64,000 nucleotides of DNA from Monodelphis domestica (Eukaryota > Chordata > Mammalia > Didelphimorphia > Didelphidae), in assembly GCF_027887165.1 (NCBI RefSeq), contig NC_077228.1, positions 104,241,179 through 104,305,178 on the forward strand. The letters run 5' to 3'. The translations under genes were made by a program, and so were the position numbers. This document shows, in pieces, positions 33,449 through 44,700 of this stretch (within the stretch, counting starts at the first letter, position 1; each line of letters begins with the position of its first letter). Under the pieces are notes generated by a model. The model made no database searches. It had not been told where the DNA came from and saw only the letters and a program-made list of their open reading frames with translations.

Positions 33449-33879
33449 AAAAGGGGAAAGGGGAATGGAGATGGGGAATCAAGTCTTGGCACCTAGGGGT
33501 GGAGAAGCCACAAGACAAAAGATTCAAGTAAAGGTGGAACCCGAACTACAGTGGGAATCAGGGGCCATTTCCATACTGACTGTATGACTCTGGGCAAGTC
33601 ATTTTACAAGCTGCTTTGGTTCTCAATTTTCTTATTTTCAAATGGGGTTGATAATACTTTCTGTTCTAACTTCTCAAAGTTGTTTCGAGAAAAGGGCTTT
33701 CAACTAAGCCGTAAGGTATACCTATGCCCAGTGGTTAGATCGGGGGAGAGAAAGTGAATCTGGGGCAGGGATGCAGGTGGGCAGCTACCCGGAGAGCTAG
33801 CCTTAGAGACTGAGCGTGAGTGAGAGGGAGAGAGGCATTGAGACAGAGGGGAGAAGGAGAGCCAGAGTGAGTGCACTCC

Positions 33880-34660
33880 ACTCACCGGTGCACGCACCGG
33901 CAGCCCCGGCCATCCGGGACTGCCGTTGGGGGTCGGAAAGCTGGGCGCTGACAGAGGCTAATGGGCGCGATGGCGCACCCGGGTTCTTCTCGCCGACGTC
34001 GCGCAGATTGCACCCGGGCGCGTTGCTCTGGTCGGTGTTCGTCTACCGGATCCGCTTCTCAGGCGTTCACTTGGGTGCCCGGCCCGGGACCACGAACAAC
34101 AGCGCCTCCTGTAGGACGCTCACCCACATTCCCATCTCCTGCACCATGAAGGTGGGCTTGCGCTTCAGCGGCCGCGAAACGGCTCGCCAGCTTGGCCCAA
34201 CCAACTGCTGCTCGTAGGCCCGGGTTGACGGCCGGGGGAGCCCCTCCGGGCTCTGCGTGGCTTTTCCCTACTCAGGGGACTGAGGACCTGGAAAGCGGGC
34301 AGGGAAAGCAGCCCATAGCTGCTCCAGGCCACTGACCAGGGGAACCCGGAGTCCGGGTGGGGGGCACAGTGAGGGGGCTAGATATGGGGAGACGGCGAGA
34401 GGGACAACGAATGACATCGCCGGAAGTGAAAGAGGAGCGGGGATTTGGGTGGGAGTAGGGGTGGGGGTGAGGGGCTGGAAACGGGGAGGAGGGTAGAGAT
34501 GGGTCGTGGACCAGCAACGACTGGAATAGGGGCTGTTGGTGGAGAATGGCGGATGAGTTCTTCTGAACTTGGAGGAGGTAACCGCGGACCTATGGAAAGC
34601 AAGGTGCGCACGCCTTGGCATCTGCTAGAAAAAGGCCGAGCTTTGCCTTGTGGAAGGTGG
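33880..34660. promoter_or_regulatory. Orphan CpG-rich block with promoter-like motifs
   Basis: CpG density rises sharply (for example CACCCGGGCGCGTTGC and CGCGCAGATTGCACCC at about 34000). An ETS/GABP-type site CCGGAAGTG sits at 34420-34428 and a YY1-like AATGGCGG at 34545-34552. A donor-like GGAG|GTAACC is at 34577-34578. No TATA box is seen. Frames on both strands (such as 33816-34217 plus) show no protein family I can name. It may be a promoter for an unannotated transcript, or a decayed GC-rich retrocopy. Confidence 0.4.
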
Positions 34661-34759
34661 TAGCAAAAACAGCAGGCATTTGGAAGGTTTGCACCAGCTA
34701 GCTGGGGGCTCAAGGGCGAGTTTCTTTACTCTTTCAGTAAGAGGAGTCAGAACTCCACG

Positions 34760-34910
34760 AACTCTAAACTCAACATTCACTCATTCCGTCAACTAGCATT
34801 TATTAGGCGCTTTTTGTATGCCACTTATTTTGCTAATCCTCAGGGATTAAAAAAAAAGCCAAAAAAGTCCCTGCCCTCAAGGAACTCACATCCTAACCTG
34901 GGACACATAA
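34760..34910 (-). repeat. Old L2/MIR-family fragment
   Basis: ACTAGCATTTATTAGGCGC, TCCCTGCCCTCAAGGAACTC and ACATCCTAACCTGGGACAC are typical of a widespread mammalian repeat 3' segment. The orientation is inferred. Confidence 0.55.
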
Positions 34911-35370
34911 AAGGAGAGTAAAAACTAGGTATGCTCAAGGTCTAGACAAAAGATGAAAGTGATTGCAGAGGGCACTAACAGCAACTAGGGCGTTGAGGAT
35001 AGTGGGAGGGGGACCCAGAAGAGGCAGATCAGTGAGTTTGAGCTGAGAAGGGAGACTAAGAGGCAGGGGTGAGAAAGTGGAGCATTCTAGGGATGAAGGA
35101 CAGCCATGGAGATGGAACATGGAGTGTCATGTGAAAGGAACTGCAAGGAAACAGAGGGTAATTGAATTGTAGAGTGCCTGGAGGGCAGTAAAGGGGGGAA
35201 AGACCTGAAAAGTTGCAAGGGGGTAAATTATGAAGAAGTTCAAATCCAAACAAAGGGTTTTGTAATAAGAAACCACTATAGTGTGGTGACTGGTAGGGAG
35301 AGTGGACTGGAGTGGACAGAGACTTGAAGGTAAGATTGATTATAATGTTATTGCAAGAGCTCAGAGTAGA
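34911..35370. other. Intergenic, no gene seen
   Basis: Purine-rich sequence with no recognised gene. It may be a very old interspersed repeat (GTGGTGACTGGTAGGGAGAG). Confidence 0.35.
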
Positions 35371-35597
35371 TGGGGCAGCTAGGTAGCCAGTGCATACAAC
35401 CTGGTCAGAAAGACTCATCTTCCCAAATTTAAATCTGATTTAAGATACTGTTTGACCCTAAGCAAGTCGATTAACTGTTTGCCTCAGTTTCTTCATCTGT
35501 AAAATGAGCTGGAGAAGGAAATGGCAAATCACTCTAGTACCTCTGCAGAGAAAACTCCAAATGGGGTCACAAAGAGTAAACAGTGTTGTGTGTCTAA
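35370..35597 (+). repeat. Type B SINE with type A-like first bases
   Basis: Begins GATGGGGCAGCTAGGTAGCC but continues TTTGCCTCAGTTTCTTCATC, GCTGGAGAAGGAAATGGCAA and CCAAATGGGGTCACAAAGAG. Confidence 0.75.
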
Positions 35598-36044
35598 ATT
35601 AGGATGGTGGCTGTGTGGAGAAAGGGAGACTCAGAAAGGAGACTGGGCAATGAATAAGAGATATGGAGTGAAAATGAAGAAGCTATCTTGACCTAAGGCT
35701 GGGAACCCAGGTGACTGGAAGGATGCAGATGCCAGTGCCTGTGCCCTCAACAACATAGGGTAATTTAGAAGAGGAATGAGTTTGACATATAACAAGGTGT
35801 TTTGTTAAATTGTATGTAGAAACACGAAATATCTACAGAAAGAGATTGAGATGTCCAAAAGGTAATTGTAGAAAAGCAGATGCTGAGGAAAAATATATTG
35901 GATCCTGAGAGACAAGAGCTGACAGTTAACAGAGGTGGGTCTGGAGCCCCTGGTGGGTGAATGACAGATGAACAAGACAGTGAAGGCACAAAGTCAGAAC
36001 AACTTAGATTTCAGAGACATGGGGAATATGTAAACTGAGGCAGG

Positions 36045-36240
36045 GTGGGGAGTCAGAAGATCTGGATGTCCAGGCTTGACATTAGCTGATTGGGTGATCC
36101 TGGACAGATCCCATGGGTTTTTTGAGCTTTAATTTTCTCACCTCTAAAATGGAGATAATACTCATCTACCTCACAAGATTCTGATGAGGAGAAAGAACAC
36201 TTTGCAAACCAAAAAGCACTATAGAAATGTGAATAATAAT
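36045..36240 (+). repeat. MIR/CORE-SINE
   Basis: GTGATCCTGGACAGATCCC, TTTCTCACCTCTAAAATGG and CACTATAGAAATGTGAATAA; standard MIR order. Confidence 0.7.
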
Positions 36241-36558
36241 GGAGTAGAGGAATGGGAGTGATGAGATGTTGAGCCCCTGGAAAAATGGACTTCTTCCTCT
36301 CATCTCTGCATAGTTTTGTGCCTCAGGAATGTTGGAAATATTCTGACCCCAGAAAGGGTCCCATAAAGGGAGATGAATGCTGGGAAACATACTTTATGGA
36401 CTCTTCATGTGACCTGAACAACAAGCCCTTGGCAACAAGACAGAGCCAGCTAGTGGTGGGTTGTGAGTGTATCTGGCCTCTAGAGGGAGTTAGAATTCTG
36501 CAAATTGGGTCTCTAGTTCTCCCGTGAAGAGGGTTAGTTGGGCAAGAAGAGGATGGTA

Positions 36559-36726
36559 TGGAAATAGATTTTGAACAAAGATACATGTATAACCCAATGG
36601 AACTGCTTGTTGGCTTTCTAAGTGGGGAGGAAAGAGAGGGGCGGGGAATCATGAATCATGTAACCACAGGAAAATATTCTAAATAAAAAAGGGAAAATTT
36701 TTAAATTTAAATTAAAAAATTTTTAA
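36559..36726 (+). mobile_element. Short L1 3' end with target duplication
   Basis: ATACATGTATAACCCAATGG, AATCATGTAACCACAGG and an AT-rich tail. It is flanked by AGGATGGTA (36550-36558 and 36727-36735). Confidence 0.8.
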
Positions 36727-36819
36727 AGGATGGTAATAATGCCAGAGGGTTATATGAGATCCTGATCCTCTCTCTTTCTCTATACCTATCTATTTACATA
36801 TGGTTTCCTTTGTTAGAAT

Positions 36820-36935
36820 GTATGTAAGCTCCTTGAGGGTAAGGACTATTATCTTTTTTTCTTATCTCCCTTGTGCTTAGAACAATGCCCAGCATATCTC
36901 AAATACTTTATAAATAAATACCTATTGACTGGCTG
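36820..36935 (+). repeat. Old L2-type 3' end
   Basis: GTAAGCTCCTTGAGGGTAAG, CTTAGAACAATGCCCAGC and AATACCTATTGACTGGC; the same family as the fragment at about 285-415. Confidence 0.6.
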
Positions 36936-37242
36936 TTCCTTGGGTGTGGAGACATCCCTAGGGTTGGAAACAGAGATATCCCTAGGATAAGGAGTAGGGG
37001 TCTGAGTCTAAGTAGATTGTATGCTCTTTCCCTCTCCCACACATCATACTCCTTCCCATAGCAATATTTTCATTCAAGTGAAATCTGATTGAAATGAATA
37101 TGGGGACCCCATTGAATGAAAAAGAGAAACCAAAAGAGCCTACCTGAGGGGGGGGAGCAAAGACCAGAGAGGAACAGATCTGTGTATTCTATTGAAGTTT
37201 TTTGAGTTTATGGGCCAGTTGTCTGTATAAGAGAGTCATCTC

Positions 37243-37487
37243 GGGGGCAGCTGGGTGGCTCAGTGGATTGAGAGCCAGGCCTAGAGATGGGAGGTCCTAG
37301 GTTTAAATCTGGCCTCAGACACTTCCCAGCTGTGTGACCCTGGGCAAGTCACTTGACCCCCATTGCCTAGCCCTTACCACTCTTCTGCCTTGGAGCCAAT
37401 ACACAGTATTGACTCCAAGACGGAAGGTAAGGGTTTTTTAAAAAAAAAAATAAAATTAAAAAATTAAAAAAAATAATAAAAAAAAAG
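37243..37487 (+). repeat. Full-length type A SINE with A-rich tail
   Basis: GGGGGCAGCTGGGTGGCTC through GACGGAAGGTAAGGG and then about 45 bases of A-rich tail. It is flanked by GAGAGTCATCTC (37226 region) and GAGAGTCATCTC (37486 region), so the target duplication is intact and the copy is relatively young. Confidence 0.93.
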
Positions 37488-37934
37488 AGAGTCATCTCTT
37501 TTCCCTCTTTTTTGATGGCTAAGAACTGCCTTCTTCAATTAATGCCTAGTTTTAGAAGCAGCACAGGTTTGCAAAACCCAGGCTAAGAGAGTAAAAGGCT
37601 ATCAACCACAATAACCTTGGGGGATCTTCAGGATAATCAGAGGTGGTGATCAGGTCCCCCTGGTGGACACTACAAGGCTAACAGCAATGGGTATTTCTTG
37701 CCAATGTGGTTTGAACAGCCTAGAGGTTCTGAAAATTTATCATCAGACAATGAGAGTATCTTGCCTCTTTTTTATCCTCAGAGTTTAGCACAATGCCTAG
37801 CTAGTAGATGCTTAATACATGTTTTTGGTTGAGTAGCCCAAGGATGATCCTTTCATTTGGGGCTGGTTTGTATGGTGCCAAAGTTTACGCAATGGTTCTA
37901 TAAAAATATCCAGACTACATAATCTAAATGTCTA

Positions 37935-38122
37935 TCTCAGAAAGCCAGGCTTGGAGACAGGAGGTGCTGGGTTCAAATGTGTCCTCAAATACTTCTTAGC
38001 TAGAGGACCTTGAGCAAGTCACTTAACCCTATTGCCTAGCCCTTACTGCTCTTTCTGCCTTGGAACCAGTCACAATATTGATTCTAAGATAGAAGGTACG
38101 GGTACTGTTTTGTTTTTTAATG
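37935..38122 (+). repeat. Type A SINE, 5' truncated
   Basis: Starts within the head (AAGCCAGGCTTGGAGACAGG) and runs to AAGATAGAAGGTACGGG. Confidence 0.85.
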
Positions 38123-38639
38123 TCTAGCTACACTCCAATCTCCTCTTACCAGACACATATTAGACAAGGGCTGGGTTAGGACTGCTGGATCCCTGGTCAG
38201 GACAGCAACTATATAGGCTGCCCTAGCCTATAGTGCTATATCTCTTGGATGGTCACTCTAGGTCGGTTCCTTTGCTGCCTCGTGGCCTCTGTAGGGAATT
38301 GGCCCAGGGCCCATGGTTAGGCAGAGAAATGGAATGAGTGTCTCTCTCTGAAAATGCCTAATATAGGCATCTTGGGGAGCCTGATCTCTCTGCCTCTCCC
38401 AATTGCTTGAGAACTGGCTGCTATCAGTGCCCTCACTCCTACCCCTTTGGCTATGGTGAGTATTCCAGAAGCTATGATGTTTCTGGGGTTTAAGTGCCCA
38501 GGTCAGTAGGAACCATTTGGTGCATTGACAGGCTCCCTTCTGATTTCTCATGCTTGCTCCCCCCGCTTGGCCCCCCCACTTTATGACTCCAATCACTGTT
38601 AGCTTGACGGACTGACTATCTAGCAAAGCCATAATAGGG

Positions 38640-40052
38640 ATAGAGACTGGGCCTGTGATTTTATTGCCATAGGAAACTACTGAAGAAGGCACTCCATCTA
38701 GCTATACAAGATGGCTCTTTCTCTGTAGTTTGTAGTCCTAGAGAAATGTTCAGAGCACCCAGAGAGGTTAGCAAACTTGTCCAAGATCACATGGTTAGCA
38801 TGAGACAAAAGTAGGACGAACTCAGTTCCTTATCCAGTATACCTCATCTTTCAGAGAATGAATGGATGTTATTAAATTGAATTGCATTTACAATGGGCCT
38901 CTGTCTTCTATTAGACCATGGGCCGCTCTTTCAGCCAGCTTCCTTCCCCCTCTCCCTTTCCCCTACCCAGATCCTCTGAGGCAGGTTTGAATCTTCTCTG
39001 GGAGTAATGGGGGGAAGGTTCGAGAAAGCACTGGGTTAAGGTACTTCTTTCCAAGGTCCTCAGGGAAAAGAGGAGGTGTTGAGGGCAAGGTGCATTCAGG
39101 CACCTCTGTAGCAAGGACAATCATAGGCAACTAAAGGTTTGTATATATTATCAAAATCTTATGGAAAAACAGATATCAGCTATTCTATACAGTAGCCAGT
39201 AAATGTGAGGGAAATGCCTCTTGGTGCCCAGTATGACCAACTGTCATTCTGACTGTGACCCTTTCTCATTCCTACCCAGCAACCAGCCCCTTCCCTTCCC
39301 TTCCATTACACCCCCTTCAGAGTTCATCCAGAGCATTGCTGTTCCTACCACTTCCTTTCCAATCAACACAGACACATTCCAGGAGCCTTCTTCCTGGATG
39401 CAAGGATTTCAGGGTGGCATTCTCTCACTTCTCTTTCTGAAAACCCCTAAATTCCTCCCAATTATGTGCAGCCCAAATAGGATTCTTTTTGTTGCCTTCT
39501 ATTCACCTCTACCCTTCCATACCAAGTCATCTTTTTTCTCCTGGCAGTACCCCATGCAGAGACCCACCAACCCATGAACTATGCCTCCTGGGCTCCTCGG
39601 CGAGCCGAATCCCAGCCACAGGAGCAGCAAACATTGGGAGTAAAAGGAGAAGAGTGTCGTGTGGTCCTTGCTGGGCATCTCTCTAGCCATCAGTCTTCCA
39701 CAAATAGCTGGGAGCATGGTGCCCAGAAACAGTACCACCTTCTGATTGGCACACTAGATGGGCTCTTCTAGTCCAGAACCCTCTATTCCATAGAAAAGAA
39801 GTCCTTGGAGCATCTCAAAGACAAGAAAAGAAGGGTGAAGTTAAGGGAGGTGTCTTTCCTTGAATATGGCTTGGACTCCAGGGTCCCTGGCCTCTCTCTT
39901 GGGACTCCCTTCACAGAGTAGGTCCCTCCACAGCAGGAAGCCAAGGTTGGGGGAGGTCTGCATCATTCTAGGAGGCTTGGGCTGGGCACAGTTATGGGAT
40001 GGGCAGGCAGCGTCCCCAGGCCCCTCCGGTCGGGAGAGCTGGGTGCCTTGTC
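38640..40052 (-). other. LMOD1: LMOD1 3' untranslated region
   Basis: Runs on the minus strand from just after the stop at 40053 to an AATAAA about 1.4 kb on. No SINE or L1 was recognised in it, unlike the DNA on both sides, which fits a constrained transcribed 3' end. The distal boundary is inferred. Confidence 0.55.
38660..38665 (-). terminator. LMOD1: AATAAA polyadenylation signal for LMOD1
   Basis: TTTATT on the plus strand (AATAAA on the minus). It is the only canonical signal I found between the LMOD1 stop and the next repeats. Confidence 0.5.
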
Positions 40053-40079
40053 CTACTGAAGCAGTTTAGGTACTTCCAC
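40053..40079 (-). CDS. LMOD1: LMOD1 last coding exon (VEVPKLLQ-stop)
   Basis: On the minus strand, acceptor TAG then GTG GAA GTA CCT AAA CTG CTT CAG TAG. This matches the known leiomodin-1 C-terminus and continues the frame of the large exon exactly. Only 27 coding bases lie here; the rest of the exon is 3'UTR. No other place in the flanking 15 kb was found to encode this peptide. Confidence 0.93.
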   Translation of the reverse strand: MEVPKLLQ

Positions 40080-41699
40080 CTACATGGAGGGAAAAGCAAA
40101 AACCCATTATTATTAAAGGACTGGAGCTTCCTAACATCATCTTGTGTATCTCCTATCTCCAAGCATCACTGAACAATATATTATGTTACTCTGACTCAGA
40201 TTCCTAAGGGAAAGGAAAGAAAAGAGTCTCCAATGCCCCTTTCTACATTTGACTGTCCTGGCTAGCAGAAAAACTTTTTTGTTGTCTAAACTTAACCCTT
40301 CAAGAAACAACTGCCTGATCACATGGGTTGATGGGGATATGATGGGGGATGTAGACTCTAAGTGATCACCCTAATGCAAATATGGAAATAGGTCTTGATC
40401 AATGACACATGTAAAACCCAGTGGAATTGCTCATTGGCTACAGGAGGGGGGGTTGAGAGGAGGGGAAGGAAAGAACATGAATCTTGTAACCATGGGAAAA
40501 TATTCTAAATTAATTAAATAAAAATTTTCAAATAAAAATATTTAAAAAAATAAAGTAAACTTAACCCTTCATACCATTTCTGTAATTCTCCAAAGAAGGA
40601 ACTTTGAAGGTGAAGTCAGGAGATTGTCTGGGTTAAAATCCTGGTTTTGACATTATTGGTCATATGACAAATCACTTTACCTCTGCACCTCAGTTTCCAG
40701 ATCTACAAAATGGGGATGATAATACATGCACTACCTGCCTCTTAGGGTGGTGGTGAGGGCCAAATGACCCAATAATGTATATAAATTTGTTTTTGTTTTT
40801 TAAAAACCTTGTCTTCTACCTTAGAATCAACACTAACTATCAAGTCTCAGGTAGCAGAACAGTAAGAGCTAGGCAGTTGGGGTTAAGTGACTTGTCCAAG
40901 GTCACATAGCTAGGAAGTGTCTAAGACAAGATTCAAACCCAAGTCCTTCCAGTTCTCTCCACTGAGTCACCTAGCTGTCTCCACAGGGGTTCTTAATCTG
41001 GGATTTGTATCTTTAAAAAATTTTTTTATAATTGTTATAATATAATTGCCTTCCTTTGTAGTTCTCTGTACTTTCTTGTATGCGTTTAAAAACATTATTC
41101 TGAGAGGGAGTTCATAGACTTTCCCAGGGTTCATGAAACCAAAATGTTGAGAATCCCTGGATTAGGAAGACTTCTAGAACACACAATAACTATGATGCCT
41201 AAGTGTGCAAAGAGAGGCCAAATACATTTCAAGATGAGGTTCTTGGAGAAACAGGTAATATAAGAAAAGGCTTCATGGAGAAGATGACCTTGGAGCTGGA
41301 CTTTCAAGAATAGGTATAATGCAGAGGGTGGCACAATTTCCTCCAAGACAACCAGCTCATTCTCATGATGGTCATCTACAGGACAATATTAACATTTCAA
41401 TATGTGTTAAAGCAAGGGGAACCTTTTTCTCTTTATGTAAAACATAATCAAGGTCAATACGGTGCCCCAGGGCCACTGGAACTAGTCACATTCACCTCAA
41501 AGCCCCAAAGGATTGTGGGCACATAGGTTAGACTATCACTGCCACCTAAAGGTCAGGGCCATGAATACTGACTCCTTCCCCCGAGATGGGACTACCAGGT
41601 TTCTGCTGCTAGATTGTACAACCTCTCAAGGAGACAGAATAAACAGAAACAAAACTGACTCTTGGGAGTCATTACTTTAAAATGTTCTCTCTCTGTCTC

Positions 41700-41743
<44 letters not shown>

Positions 41744-44700
41744 TCTCTCTGTCTCTCTCTGTCTCTCTCTCTCTCTTTCTTTCTCTTTCCTCTCCTCTCT
41801 TTTCTCTTTCTCTTTCCTATTTCTCTCTCCTCTTTTCTCTTTCTCTCTCTCTCTCCTCTCTTCCTTCTCTCTCTCTTCCTACTCCCCACTCTCTCTGTCT
41901 TGCTGTCTCTCTCTCTGACTCATTGTTTCTCTCCTTTTTCTCTGTCTCTGTTTCTCCTTCTCTGTCTCTGTCTCCTCTCTCTCTTTCTCTGTCTCCTTTG
42001 CTCTCTTCTCTTTCTGTCTCCCTCTGTCTCTGTCTTGCTGTCTCTGTCTTTCACACACACACACATACACAATTCGAAGAGGACAAGAAATTGAAACTAG
42101 TTCTGATATTGCTGAAAAATAGTGTGTAGTCTCCACTTACAACACTTGATTCCCAGTGTGTAATAGCCTTTCTCTCGACTTCACAGAGCACATTTAGCTC
42201 CATCTCTCAAATGCCTTTGTCATGTACTATGGTATATTATAGTTGTTGGTTCATGTGTCTCCCTCTCCCTACTAGGTGTCATGGTACCACATGGAAGAGA
42301 AGGGCCATTTCTTATCGAAACATATATGGCAGCCAGCTTCTAGCACAATTGAAGATACCTATGAGGCAGCATGGCTTTAAAAATAGAAAGCTGGGCTCCA
42401 AAGACAGAAGACCCAGGTCTCTTCCCCTCTCCAGATAACCTTCTGTGACTGTTAGTTGAACAACAGTGCCACATCTGCATTGGTAAAGAGAATTTCCTCT
42501 TGGGGAGTCCCCATGGCCAGTGAAACTACAGTGTCAGATTACCCTCTACCTAAATTATTCAGGGCACTGATTTTGTATACAGTAAGTGCTTAATAATGTT
42601 TGTGGCCTTTGACCTCCCCTATTTCAGCCCAACCCACCCTGATCAGCTGGGGAGCTTTGACCCATAGCATTTCTAGCCTGACCTGGCTTGCCCCTTCCTC
42701 AGTAGGTAGCCTGATGACCCATCCTGGAGACTGGACGGCTAATTGAGTTGGCTCCTTGTAGCTCAGAATTCTTCAGCTCAAGTGATCTAGCAGTACAGAT
42801 TATAGGCTCGCTCCATCATGGCAGCAACTTCTTCATTTAGGAAAATGAAGTTCACACCTGGTTCCTCTCACCCTAGGAACTGATTCTATTCTTTCAAACG
42901 AATATATGAAAAGACAGAAACTGCCCTAACCCTTGCTCTTCTACAGCTAGTTGTTTTTCAGGTAACTCTGACTCTTCCTGACCCCATTTAGGGTTTTCTT
43001 GGCAAAGTTACTGGAGTGGTTCACCATTTCCTACTCCAGCTCACTTTATAGATGAGGAAACTGAGGCAAATAGGGTGAAGTGACTTCGGTGAGTGGTCCA
43101 GAATACATTCAGCCCATGCCCCAGACATTTTAGTACTTAAATACAAGATCATAGAGCTTGGCAGTCCATTCCAGCCTGGTCTCTCCAGCTAGATTAACAA
43201 GTTCATTAGGATAGGCAAATGTTATATCTTATAATTCTCTTCTATCCCCCACATCACCCAGCACAGTGTGGGGCATGTAGTACATTTATTTATTGACCAA
43301 TGCCTACTCTTGGTCCGAAAAATGTCAAGAGGTTTGGCTAGTCTAGAGAAGGACAACCCAAATTATGAATCTTTAAAGGACCCAAGATTACCAAGGGGAA
43401 GAGAAGTTAGAAGAGATGCTTAATAGAGGTTTTGAAGCTGATAAAGGGAAAGACAGAGTCCAAGTTTGTCTCTGTCTCTCATAGAACAGAACCAATGGTA
43501 CAGTGGGGAAAGTATATGATTGATCAGAGGACGTAAGTTTGGATCCTGCCACTGATGCTTACTACCTATGTGACCCTGGGCAAATCACTTAACCTCCCTG
43601 GGTCTTCATTTCCTCATCTGTAAAATGAGGGGTTTGGTCTGAGAGGGTCGCTTATGTTCCTTCTAGCTCTAGATCTGAGTCTATGGCCAGCTGTTGGATG
43701 GTTTCACTTCAAGATGAAGGGATTTGACATTCCTGAGATTGAGGGTTGGAGTGAGCTGTGAAATCTCCTATTACTAAGATGTTTAAAGATAGAATATGGT
43801 CACTCTCACCTTAGTTCTGTCCTCCAATCATTTCTAACCCTCTGGAAACTTTAGATTTCCCTCTGCCTCTGATAAATGAACTTTTTGCCTTCCTTTGCTA
43901 GTGGCTTGGCTTATATGCCAGTTCCTACAGTCTCTATGAAAATCCATGGGATATCCTTTCGCCTCCAACTTTTTCATTCTAGCACTCCTTACCTATTGTC
44001 TTTTTTTTTAAACTCTTACCTTCCATCTTGGAATCAATACTTAGCACTGGTTCCAAGGCAGATGCAGATGAATGGTAAAGACTTGCCCAGGGTCACACCA
44101 CTGGAAGTGTTTGAGGCCAAATCTGAACCCAAGATCTCTTGTCTCTAGGCCTGACTCTCTATCTACTGAGCTACCTAGCTGCTCCTCCAGTTGTCTTCTT
44201 CCATTAGAATTGCCCTCCTTGAGGAGGGCAGCTCACTTTTATTCATGTCCCCAAGGCTTAGCACCATGCTGTTAAGATCTTAATAAATGCTCTATACCTC
44301 TCTATCTATCCATCCATCCATCTATATATCCATCATCTATCTATCCATCTGTTTGCCTGTCTATCCATCTGTCTATTCACCACCGATTATCTATCTGTGC
44401 TCATATACCTATCCATCTATCTATCCATATCTCTGCCTATCTATCCTCCATCCATCCATCCATCCATCACTCCATCATCTATCTATCATCTATCTATTTC
44501 TCCATCTATCTTCATCTCTCCCCCCCCCCCCGTCTCTCTCCATCTCTGTCTCTCTCTCTCCTGTTCGATATGGGTCAAGTGTGGTCTGGCTATAGGCAAG
44601 GGAGTGATCTAGAAGATCTTTCAAAGTCCCTTTTAAGCCCTAGAAATCTGTTTATTCAAGAGATCCTGATTTGCTCAGAGTCACAGAGGTAGTAAGCATC

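Noticed and set aside
33816-34217. 133-residue frame in the CpG-rich block as a new gene
   Set aside because: No recognisable family and no clear start or splice pattern; length is expected by chance in GC-rich DNA.
33900-34230. Connexin pseudogene on the minus strand
   Set aside because: Only a short NTDQ...PGC resemblance with extra residues and stop codons; not enough to claim homology without a search.
41662-42129. S/L-rich 155-residue frame
   Set aside because: Translation of the CT-rich microsatellite 41686-42070.
44299-44561. CRISPR-like array from regular ATCC/ATCT spacing
   Set aside because: Tetranucleotide microsatellite in a vertebrate genome; no repeats with unique spacers.
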